DNA from: Epinephelus fuscoguttatus
Taxonomy: Eukaryota > Chordata > Actinopteri > Perciformes > Serranidae
Length of the DNA: 64,000 bases
Assembly (NCBI RefSeq): GCF_011397635.1
Contig: NC_064770.1
Location: 32,202,598 to 32,266,597 of the forward strand
Direction: 5' to 3'
Below the pieces are notes generated by a model. The model was not told the origin of the DNA, made no database searches, and worked only from the letters and a program-made list of their open reading frames with translations. Position numbers and translations under genes: made by a program. Shown here piece by piece: positions 32,166 through 43,500 of this stretch (position 1 is the stretch's first letter; each line of letters begins with the position of its first letter).

Positions 32166-32191
32166 AATAAATCAAAACTGAACACAATAAA
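32166..32191 (+). terminator. pglyrp2: pglyrp2 polyadenylation signals
   Basis: AATAAA at 32166-32171 and 32186-32191, 15-40 bp after the stop codon, followed by T/GT-rich sequence. Confidence 0.7.
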
Positions 32192-32199
32192 TATTTGTC

Positions 32200-35100
32200 T
32201 TACATTTATGTTCTGATTGTTGCAGCTTTCTTTTGTTGCACCTAAGCACAAGTCTGAGGTACTTTTACCTTCCTACAATTCAAAAGGGAAATATTGTATC
32301 TATTTTACTCCACTGCTTTATCTGAAAACTTTAGTTACTTGTTAATACAAAATGTAATCAACTAATAAATCATGATATAATAATATACATAAATTATAGG
32401 TTAAGATATGTTATTGAACCCTGTGGGGATATTCAAAAGCTATCCATAAATATATTAAGTAATTACAATTTGCTCCACATTTATCACCTGCAACCAGTGG
32501 TGCAATGTAACTAAGTACATTTACTCAACTTAAGTACAATTTTGACATACTTGGACTATACTTGAGTATTTCTATTTTATGCTACTTTTACTTCATTACA
32601 TCTCAGGGGAAATATTGTACCTTTTACTCAACTGCATTTACTATGTTGACTTTTACATTTAAAAAACAAACAATATGTTTATATAGGATGCAGTACTCTT
32701 CTACTTATCTACCCAGCACACAAAGTACACAAAGTATCTTAAATCGACTCCACACTGACGTACTACAACATTTAAATGCACTTGTATCTATTCATCAGTG
32801 ATAAAAAGAGATTAATATAATATTCTATATTAATAAAACACTTTGAAAAGAGCCATTCTGCATTATGAGTACTTTTACTTTTGATACTTTAAGTAGATTT
32901 TGCTGATTATACTTACGCTCGTTTACTCAGGGGTGGAGCCACACGTTACCATTCAGGGCTAAGTCCATACCTAGGAGGGTTCGGGGGCATTAATGGGATA
33001 ATAAATGCCTAAAAATCTGAATATCATTTGAGAAAAACATGATAATTACTAAGGGGAAAAAGTCCTGTTTTGTATGTAATTGATCTCCAGCTGTCTCTGA
33101 AACCGCAACAAATGTTGACGATGACTCATTTTCACTCCTGACACCATGAGCCAAAATTATCTGATGTTACTATAGTGTAGGAATTTAAGCAGCATTACTA
33201 ATCCTGAAACATATTTTTGTTTTTGTTTATGATGGACTAGAGTTCACAGAACGAATGTTTAGCTGACGAATCTGCTGCATCTGAATCCATACCATAATAA
33301 TATGGCAGCTTTAACTTTAAGTCAAGGATCCTGAACACTACAAAGTAAATGTACTCTGAAATGAATATAGACTCAGTTATTTTAGATTTCTTTAGGGAAC
33401 AGCATCGTAGGATGAACAACATCTGCATACATTATCTATCTTTTTAAAAAATATTCAGGGCTGTGGCTCCAGAGGCCACCTCCCACTCCCCCCTGCTTTT
33501 AGTGACATTTTCTATTCAGGGGCCAGTTGCACAAAACACCTTAAATTAAGATTTTCCCTCAAGTCCATGCTAAGGCTTTAGCTTTATCAAAATAAAATCA
33601 GTTGCACATAACAAGACCTTTTCTTCAGGTTTCCTTGAGGTGTTCACTTAAGTATTTAAGGTTTTCTCCTTCAGTATAAGACCAAGATAAGGTCTTACAC
33701 TTCAAGTCAGTCAAACCTTGCACAAAGGACTTAAGGTATCACAAGCAAACAAATGGTTATCACGGAAACTGTAGTATTTTACCACTGTAAAATCTCCTTT
33801 AATGCAGCAAATGCCTTAAAATTTTACTTAACTAAGGTAACCTTCTAAGGAATTCTGTGCAACACCCTTAAGTGAGTCAATCGGCTTTGAAAAAAATAAG
33901 TCTTTAGTGCCATACTTCACAAACAGTCTGAGAACACTCTCAGAGAGCTCCTAACTTAGCCTAAAACTTTTAGTAAGGAGTCCTAGCTTAGGAGTGATTA
34001 AGGAAAGTTCATAGAGCAACTCTGAGCAAGGAAGGGACAGAAACTTTGGCCTCAGTGAGGAGGTGTGGTCGACCCTGTTGCTAGGTATGATGCATTTTTT
34101 TAACACGTGACTGGTTGTCACAGACATGCCCTTTGTGAGCCTGCAAGGTGTGGACACCCAGTGGAAATGAAATGAACTGCTGACTGTGTAAGTGTTGTCA
34201 CTGTTAGTGTGATCACTCTGCTGATGGAAGGTTGAGACGGACTCAAGTCATCACTGCTACACTGTTGTGTTTTGGGAAATGTGTGTGTATCCCAAATGAG
34301 ATCAACCACGCATATTATTCCTGCACGAACTAATCTGTAGCATTTCACTTACTCACTGTCATCCAGCGTTTCGAGAATACTTCTCTGATGTGCTTGTTTC
34401 CACCATTTTCTCCTCTGATTAAGAAACTCTTAAGTCTCTTCAAAGTCCTCCTTCCTGCCCCTAACATTTTTTCACCTTAGGAGCTCCCTTAAGGGCTAGG
34501 ATGCTCTCTGAATAACTCTCATCTTCACAAGGACCTAGTCTTAACTTTAAGGGAAAATTCTAAGAAAATGTCACAACTCTAAGAATTTTCTTTTTGTCGT
34601 TTCGTCACCAGGAGCGACTCTTCACTAGGAAGCTTTGTGAATGTGGCCCCAGGTCTTTTACGTCTCTTACTATATAATGACGAAAACTCTGTCTGTGTGT
34701 CTGTTCCACGTTTTTCTCCTCACTGACTTGGTCAATCCATGTGAAATTTGGCACAGTGGTAGAGGGTCATGGGAGGATGCGAATGAAGCAATATTACATT
34801 AATTGGCCAAAGGGGGGCGCTATAGCAACCAATTGAAATTGCAAACTTTGAATGGGCATATCTCATGCCCCGTATGTCGTAGAGACATGGAACTTTGCAC
34901 AGAGATGCCTCTCCTCATGAGGAACACATTTGCCTCAAGAACCCATAACTTCCGCTTATATAGATTTTCTGCCATTTTGAATTTTTTGAAAAACACTTCA
35001 AATCAATCTCTTCCTAGGAAGTTTGAGCGATCTGCATGAAACTGGGTGAACATAATCTAGGGACCAATATCTAAAGTTCCCTCTTGGCAAAAGTTGGAAA

Positions 35101-36458
35101 ACTTCCTAAAACTGAGCTTCTATAAGGCAATGAATATTGCGGAGGGCGTGGCTCATCACATAAAGGTGTATAACATCTCAAGGGTTTCACCCATCACCAC
35201 GCAACTTTGTAGGCATGTGACCACACATAATCTGAGGGGACCCCTCCATTATTGGCCCCATCAAACAAAATGGGGGCGCTAGAGAGCTAATTTCTTATCT
35301 AGGCCTAACCGCCATATGGATTTTTACTAAACTTGGTAGATATGTAGAACAGGACGCCTCAAGGTGACTGGAGAAATTTAACTCTAATTGGCAACTGGGT
35401 GGCGCTGTAACAACAGAAAAATGCTTAAAAATTGCTAAAATGCGACCGATCGCTGTGGCTCCCCCTGTGGACCAATGTTTTTCTTCTTCTAATGTTTGGT
35501 TTGACTAAGTCATGGTATAGTATGCTGTACTCAATAGGTATGGACTAGTAATGGAGTATTTTCAGACTAAGGTATTCTTATTTTTACTTAAGCAAGAGAT
35601 CTGAGAAGTACATTAGTGATGAACACATTAATACATCAGTAAGTATAATCCAGTGATATATGACAGTATCATTCTGAAACAGTCCACTCTGCACAATGAG
35701 TGAATTTTCCTTTACACTGGTACATTTTCATCAGTACTTTTGTACATTTACTAATGTAACATTTGGAATTCAGGATTTTTGTCTTGTGATGGAGTACTTC
35801 TACTTTCACATAAGTTAAGGATTTATACTTTCACCAGTGGCTGCAGCATTGGTGATGAACACATAAACGCATCAATAATTATAACCCTATAATATAACCA
35901 TTTTATTCTGCATAATGAGTACTTTTACTTTTGGTTCTGTGACGATAATTAAATGCTAATACTTCTATTTCATTTAAGTATTTTTTCAATTAAGGAGTTT
36001 TACTTAGAGTATTTCTGCACTGTGGTATTTCTACTTTTAGGATCTAAATCCAAGTCTAAGTGTGAATTGTCTTTCACGCAGTTCCATATCCGGCCAGCAG
36101 GGGGCGCCACACGATCATGTAATAGGCAGTAATAAGGCGTTTATTGATTTCCAGTATTTCAGGACGTTGTATTAGTCTAATTAAAGACGAACTGAGGCAG
36201 CTGTGCTCACCTCACACTGCGAGGTGTGTCTGTGATGTGTTTTATATCCATGTTATAACCACGGTGTTGAACATGTGGGTCAAACTGACAACAGCTCAAA
36301 TTTAACTGACACAATTAAAAATCAATACTTCACCTGTCTCCATAAAATAATGTCTGACGTCATCACCGTCATCAGTGTGACATGCTAACAGTGTTCAGTC
36401 CGGTGTTTGTCGCAGAATAAAGTGACATAATGAATAAACGCGTGTGAGCACACAGCCT

Positions 36459-36480
<22 letters not shown>
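32200..36480. other. Spacer between pglyrp2 and wiz, repeat-filled
   Basis: Successive hAT-type MITEs (32230-32935), a Harbinger-like element (33520-34649), a Helitron-like or other interspersed repeat (about 34660-35480, starting TATATAATGACGAAAACTCT) and more hAT-type sequence (35520-36060). No coding exon recognised. Confidence 0.55.
33520..34649. mobile_element. Non-autonomous PIF/Harbinger-like element with CAG duplication
   Basis: Ends GGGCCAGTTGCACAAAACAC and, inverted, GGGCCACATTCACAAAGC. CAG stands on both sides (33517-33519, 34650-34652). Length 1130 bp, no transposase frame. Confidence 0.7.

Positions 36481-36492
<12 letters not shown>
36463..36492. repeat. (AC)n microsatellite upstream of wiz
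   Basis: About 15 AC units directly before the CpG-rich presumed wiz first exon. Confidence 0.95.
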
Positions 36493-36495
<3 letters not shown>

Positions 36496-36499
36496 CACC

Positions 36500-36853
36500 G
36501 TCACCGTGCTGAAAGGCGAATAAAAGCGAAGCTCCGGTAAAAGTTGAACTTATTCAACTTGTCTCCGGTGTTTGACTCGAAACTCTTCTCGTCACCCTCC
36601 CCGTCGACGTTACGTACGCAGCCGTGGCGTGCCTGCAAGCCAAATAACATGGAGTCCTCTGCCTGGCATCTTCAAGGGATCCATGCAAAACCCCGAGCAG
36701 CGATTTAACGGAGCAACTTTGTCCCTGGGAGCCGTCAAAGCCTCCGGAGAGCATCGTGTCGGGGCGTAAAAGCTTCAGCTCCGTCCTCAAACTATGACGA
36801 ACGGCGCTTAAACAGCCAGCTTTCACTGCGACCCGCACACCAGGCCGAATTCA
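36500..36853 (+). promoter_or_regulatory. wiz: Candidate wiz promoter and 5' noncoding exon
   Basis: CpG-rich stretch beginning after a CA microsatellite, with an AATAAAAG box at about 36520. It ends at the donor ATTCA|GTGAGT (36854). Spliced to the acceptor at 37362 it brings no in-frame ATG ahead of 37433, because the frame is closed by TAA at 36706. A 19-codon upstream ORF starts at about 36650. Assignment to wiz is inferred from position. Confidence 0.5.
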
Positions 36854-37361
36854 GTGAGTATTTGCACTAAAAAAAACTGCAGCTCAAAGGCGTTTCTGGC
36901 TCCAACACGCATTGTGCACGGATGCATTGTTGTTCTAGTCACCTGACAGACACTGGATCGATACCAGCTGCGTCCTCTGGAGCCACAGAGGCCAACCCGC
37001 GGGACACCTTGATGTACCCGGGTATTTTCCTGCTTCTCAGAGGGGCAGCAGGGGAGGACATGGGCCTGAATAGAAAGGCCACTTATTTATGTAACCATCT
37101 GAGCGCCCTGTTTCATTCTTTAAGACCAGACATATTGTGAAAATAGGTCAGACGGGACGAAAACTGCAGCTGGCATTGGAAATACTGAGGAGAGCCAAAC
37201 CATTTCTGCAGATCTCACACTTTCATATTGTCTCCTAATGCTTGTGATCCCTCCTCACAGTCTGCTGGGTGTTGGGGAAACATTGTGCATGTGGATGTGA
37301 GCGTGGAACTTTGAAGCTGTGGGAAACTTTCATGTTGTTCAGTGTGTGCTCGTGTTTGCAG

Positions 37362-37540
37362 GAGAAGAGGAGGCTGCACAATGTAGGAAGGCTGGTCACC
37401 AGTGGGACTCCATACTGCTCTCTGGGGGGACCATGGAGCCAGAAGGGCCACCCCGAACCCCAGGGACCAGCTATGGGCCCCCAGCCTGCAACTCAGCACA
37501 AAACCCTGTCACCCCCACCTTCCTCAACTGCACCTTACAG
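37362..37540 (+). CDS. wiz: wiz exon 2 with start codon (coding from 37433)
   Basis: Acceptor TTTGCAG|GAGAAG, donor TTACAG|GTAACG. Encodes MEPEGPPRTPGTSYGPPACN and onward to CTLQ (36 residues). An ATG immediately followed by TAG (37381-37386) lies 52 nt upstream of the start. The upstream in-frame stretch is open to the acceptor but has no ATG. Confidence 0.75.
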
Positions 37541-40500
37541 GTAACGACGTCAGACCAAAGGTGGACGTTTGTTTCAACAATTAGGGAGACACATATTAAG
37601 CATGTTGAGCATCACACACTCAATTTTCTGCGTTCTTCACTAAATGTAATGCCAACTTAACAACAGAGTAATGACACATTGATATTATAAAAATCCAGAT
37701 TTTTTTTAATGCACCAATTTGTGCATCAGTTTATGGTGGACAAGGCATGGTACTTCCTGCTTCAGTCGTGCATAGCTGCCTCATCTTTTCTCCATTTTAT
37801 GGCAGATTGCAACCGTCACTTGTAAAGGTTGCATACTGCCAAAGGTGGGACTGAGTCACTGTATTGCAAGACTTAAGTTCCAAGTCCTAAACTTGAGTTT
37901 CCAGTCCTTAACAAGTCATATTGCGCTCTTTACTAAATGTAATGCCAACTGAACAGCATTAAAGCAGCTGTGCGGAACTTTTTACCATTTATAAAACTGC
38001 CCCTAGTTCGTATCACCCCCCCTTGAAGATCCGCATATTTATTTGAACCCAACAGCGACAAAAAAGCCTTTCTCTATATGGCTATTTAGCGTAGCCTGGC
38101 TCGGGTCGGACACAGCGGAAGTCAGCAAACCAGAATACGGCACCTGGAGGCGGAAGTAAGTCTGCACGCCTGCAGTGGCCCGCAGCCATTAAACCACAGA
38201 AGAAGAAGGAGACGTGTTTACGAGTAGGATTTAAGAAACAGGCTAAATGACATGTAGTAGGGAGTAGTCTCTTGTACAGTAGGTGGTGGTATGCACCTGG
38301 AAGTTGTTTGTGATCCGCCAATAAATTGAGAGAAGAAGAAGAGCCGTGTTTACAGAGAGTGTTCTTCGAGTAAGCGGTACGCAACGGGCATTGCTGAACA
38401 CCTAACAGTTTTACCAGATGTATGTATAAGGACTTGGTTGTACTTTTGATGTCATGGCGGATAAAGAAGGAGCACCATCTAAAAGAAAAAGAACAGAATA
38501 ACAGAAGAAGGCTAAACGGGACAGTGATAGGGCTCGAGCCCAAACTCGTGTAAACCTCGGTCGGGCATTCACCAAGTGGAGAGAGCTGTGAGATTTGAAA
38601 GGTTTTAAAACTGATCCCCAGTTGGCCCTTTTCCTAATCGACAGGTATGTCATTTTTGTTTTTATTTAGAGAATATACCGCAACTTGTTAGACGTTGTTT
38701 CACTTCAATATATGACGACATGGAAGTTATAAGCAAGCTAAATGTAACTTTAGCTGATGTGAACCGCTTCTGTCTAGTAACGTTACAACAAACGCCACAA
38801 ATTTATCTGTAACTGTGACCATGAACACAAATACACAGCAGGCAGTTGTCCTCAGTTTATAAGAAATTCAGAGCTACACCAGAACATTTATGATTTTCCT
38901 CTCACTCTCCAAAACAAATGCATGCGGTTATTGCCGGTTGCAGTCGGAATTTTACGACACCAGGCTGTGGGTGTCATACTGCTTCGACCAAAGGGGGCGC
39001 TATAATCAACGAAAACAGAAAGTTCCGGACAGCTGCTTTAACAAAAGAGTAATGATAATCTTTTCTCCATTTTATGGCAGATTGTAACCATCACTTATAA
39101 GGTTGCATACTGCCAGAGATGGGACCGAATCATTGTATGTCAAGTCCCAAGTCAAGACTGACAACACTCAAGTCAAGTTCCAAGTCCTAAACTTTGAGTT
39201 TCCAGTCCTTCACAAGTCATATTGTGCTTTTTACTAAACACCATACCAATGATTTTTTTTACTGCATCAGTTTATAGTGTAAATGTCACTGCACTTCCTG
39301 CTTCATCTTCATCGCTGTCATTTCCATCACCTGGGCCTCAGGTGTTCCAAAAGTTTAATCTGGATCAAAATGATCTGGATTTGGAAATCCCATGTTTTGC
39401 TATCCAGGATCAGTTGAACCATTGTAATTTGTGCTGGTTTTTCACAGCAACGTTAGACTGGATCAGCCTACAAACTTTTAATGATCACCAAATCCAGATA
39501 ACCAGCCTCTAAATGGGACTACATACATATCACAATGTAGGTATGTAAAGAAGAGGTGGAACAACTAGTGTTGGGTCACTTTAAGTGTTTTTATTTGAAG
39601 AGACAATGAACCACATGGGGGATGCAAATACTAAAGACTACTTTTGATTGCGTCATTGTAATGATTGCAAAGCGATGAATGACAGTTAACTTCAAATTAA
39701 GTATTTTTGACAGCTATTTAGAGCAGTGGTTCCCAACTGGTCCAGCCTGGACTTCTCACTAGTCCTTAGTTCAGGTTCCACACAGTTCAGTACATTCAGC
39801 TTCATACCTGTGTTTGGCCATGTCGTCAAGCTAGTTTGCTGCCTCTGTTGAGTAGCTACCCGTTAATCACTCACACTACAGCAGGAAATAGCACTTCAAA
39901 ATAAAAACTCTGTGCCGGAAATTCACTGCACTTAAAAATAAAGTGTGTTTTTTCAGAATGGACCTGCACCCTACTTTTGGACCGTAGCAAACCAGTTGGG
40001 AACTGCTGATACAGGGGATTATTTTATGGGGACAAAATCCTTTTTTTAAAATATATATTTTAACTTTAGTGTATTGAAATGCTGAAAGGGATAGTTCCGG
40101 TTTGTGGGGTTTTATGAGGTGATTATCCATTGTCACTGTATTGAAGTAGATGTCTATCAGCACACCCCCAGCTCGGAGAAGCAGGCTGGAGTACCGAAAT
40201 GGAAGCTTATTAATGTACTGCTGTGGACGGGGGCAGCAGCAACGTGTATTTTAGCCACCTAAAAAATTGCTGTCAGTTTAAGTGTACGCTGTAATTAGAA
40301 TATTTTCATTCTCTCTCCGTCAGTCAGCCTGGCCCAAGAGGGAAGCCAATGACAGTTTCAGTGCCCCATCTAAGCTCTTGTGAAAGCCACCAGACTCCTT
40401 TGACAAAAACAGTATTTCTGGCTGACTGGTCTACCACTGCCTTTATCAGTTAGTTAGTTAGTTTGTGTTATTGTGTGACTTTGGTGAATCTGCACTAACT

Positions 40501-43500
40501 TCCACTTCAAAAGATCAACTGCTCCTGTAATGGCAATCCAATGTCTGCTTTATCACTGTAACGATTAAGTACATCAAGTGCAAAATGTAAGTAAAAATAT
40601 GTATATTATTTTGAGTTTTATTGCATTATGTTCCTGAAATCCACCACTCTGCTTTGATCAGGATGATTCTAATTTTTTGGGATCAAAGTTATCCCTGTCT
40701 TACCAAAATCTTGTTTTTGTCGTTTGAACAACCTGTTTTCAAGATTTGATCCAGTCCGGTTACTTCTGAATAATAAGATTTGTATGTTTTATTTTCCTCT
40801 AGTCCTCACGTTCTCCAAATGTGAGAGACGGCCTGATGCCTGCCAAATGCTCGTGGGGCCACGCTGGAGATGAGGGCCCCAAGCAGACTGAAGGCCCTCA
40901 GCCCAGTGCAGAGCCAGGGAGGAGCGCACAGAGGAGATTCAGGTCCTCAGCCTTTCCTTCCTCCCTAAGCTGGGACTCTGACTCTGAGAAAGAAACACTA
41001 GATGGTAACACATGGCTTAATATCTCCTGGACACCTGTTGCACACAGTAGTGATTAGTGAAGCAGTAGTGACTCTAGCTAACACACGATGCCATCAGTGT
41101 ACCTATCATTGTTGTCCCCTGATTGTTTTCAGTGTTACTCAGTCTGCATGTAGTCAGAAGTCTCTCAGTATGCACTGTATCTTTGACTGTGGACTGTAAC
41201 TGTTGAGCTGTGAAGTGATGTTCCTGTGGTTGTGTGTTTTGTGTTGCTGTTGCGTGTCAGAGGAGGAGCTACAGCACTTTTCTAACCCTCATGGTCTGGC
41301 TGCTCACAGCCCAGGATCTCCTTCTTCTGGACTCAGGTGAGGAGGAGGAGGAGGAGGTGCAGGAGGAAGGGTTGCGAGTGTTTGGGGGTGATGTCAGATG
41401 GTTAGTTCAGGACACAGAGACATCACGAAGCATTAGTGCCTCTTGTGTCCCGTCTTAAGCTAAGCTAACTCTTCTTATCTGGTATTGTTTCTCTTTTTTT
41501 TGTTGGTTCTCTTTTTGTTGTTTTGTTATTGTTTGTTTGTTTGTTTCGTATAACCTAAACCCAGAGGCGAATGAGTTATTTATGAGAATATGCTAAGTAA
41601 AAAGGGCAGGCTACACTTTTTCTGTCTATATTTTTATGTTTTCCTTTTGTTTATCTTTACAATTTAACGCCTTGTTGTTATTTAGTCTTAATTATGTGCA
41701 CTCCTTTTGAAAAACTGTTTCATGCTACTACTGCAAATATTACTATCAGCAGAGAAGTCAATTAACGTTTACCCAAAATGTCAAACTATTACTTTACTAA
41801 CTAAATTCTATCAGTAATGCTAAAGTCCAAATTACTCAGTTATTTCCAGGAAACCTTCAGACCCAGAAAATGTTACTGTTTTATTCCCAACTTGAAGGTC
41901 TAAATGTTGCGAGGAATGAAATTATGGGGGAGAAATATTTAATCCTATATATGTATTTTTTATTCTGTTGCTGTAAAAGTCATCAGATTTAACCTCTTCC
42001 ACTCTCCAACGGACGCCAGTGTCCTTGGTCAACATTACTGTCTTTCAGAGGCTGTAGCAGGCAGAGTTTTAAGGCCCAGATGCACCAAACCGACGTCAAA
42101 GAACAAGTGGCAATGAAAGCCGACTGTCGCATCCCCTCACATTGCCTGTATCTTGGCCAGGAAGTGCCCTTGAGCACACCAAAGACTGCGGCAACTGGCC
42201 AACGTTCTGCGTCTGCGTGAGAGGAAATATCTTTTCCTCTGCCGCAGGCGGTGGTAGTGCGCATTAATCATTCAAAAGCGGAAATCACTGACCGCAAGGA
42301 TTCAAGATGCTAGTTAGCCTGTTAGCATATTAACAACACAACCCGATGTTGAAAGAACAAATGTTTACCGTGTGCTAGTGAGCAGCAACACAAACAACTA
42401 CCAGCTGTTTTAGTTAGAGATCAATGGTTAAAAAAGATCTCACCTAATACAAAAAGTTTGTTTTTGATCTCAGACCCTTAATGACTTTGGTCATTTGTTT
42501 ACTTTCCTCACTTCCATTTCTCGTTTTAATGCACTGAGCTGAACTGCCTATAGCAGAGTGTTTTCTCTCACCGATGGGCTCTGCTGTCTCTGAAGCCAAT
42601 TCGACATGCTGAATATTAATAATCATAATGCATTTTATTTATAGGCGCCTCTCAGAGCACTCAAGGACACCTTACAAGACACAGTTAAAAAAACAAGCAG
42701 CAGTGTGTCCATAGATCATAAAATCGGACAATTCAGTAATATACAATTAAAGATGATAAAATGACTAGACAGAAATTATGATTATAAATATTAGGTATAA
42801 AATCATCATCAGTGCAAGACTCAATATGTGTGTCACCATTAAATCAGAATTTTCAGACGGGATTTAAACGTGGAAAGGGAGTCAATAGTCCCAAAAACAG
42901 GCAAACAGGGCCGACATGTGCCAATGGTGAGGGACACACAGCAAAAACTAGGGCAATGGATGCTCTCAGATGACCCAACGTTGACCAATGGCCGACCATC
43001 GACTTGGTTCATCAGGGCCTCTAAACCTAGAGTGAAAATCTTACTCATGTAAAAACCACTAACGACAATACATTTTATTTATAGAGCGCTTTTCATGATA
43101 CTCACCTACTAACTACTAACAACTAGAAGACTATGGAATCTATTGGTGCTAACCACGTCACGCTATCTTGTTGGGAAGGGTTACATAGTGCTCCAAACTC
43201 AGGCTAAATAGCATGGCCATTTTTAAAGGGTTCCCTTGACCTCTCACCTCAAGATTTCTAACTGATAACGGGTTCAGTTGGTACCCACAAGTCTCCCCTT
43301 TACAGACATGCACACTTTATGCTAGTCCCATTCGGTTTTGAGCAGAAACCATGCAGTGTTTTTTCAGTATTATTTTAGCCTATTGTATTTGAATATTTCT
43401 GCATACTGGGGTCCCTAAACACTCTTGGAATTGCATAAATTTGACTGGAAAGCTGAGACTCCTGTGGATTCAACGAGCCTGGTTTTATTCATGTGTGATG

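Larger units (their letters stand above)
37630..39250. repeat. Tandem repeat array in wiz intron, interrupted by a TTAA transposon
   Basis: A unit of about 180-300 bp with TCTCCATTTTATGGCAGATT, GGTTGCATACTGCCA, CAAGTCCTAAACTTGAGTTT and ACTAAATGTAATGCCAAC occurs partly at 37640-37680, fully at 37785-37958, and again at 39060-39250 after the inserted element. Confidence 0.75.

Noticed and set aside
5161-36492. CRISPR-like array from direct repeats
   Set aside because: Direct repeats here are microsatellites, MITE tandems or large intron duplications. None has regular repeat-spacer structure, and the genome is vertebrate.
37319-37432. Upstream in-frame methionine (37319) as the wiz start
   Set aside because: It lies before the acceptor at 37362 and would be removed by splicing. 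The spliced leader has no in-frame ATG.
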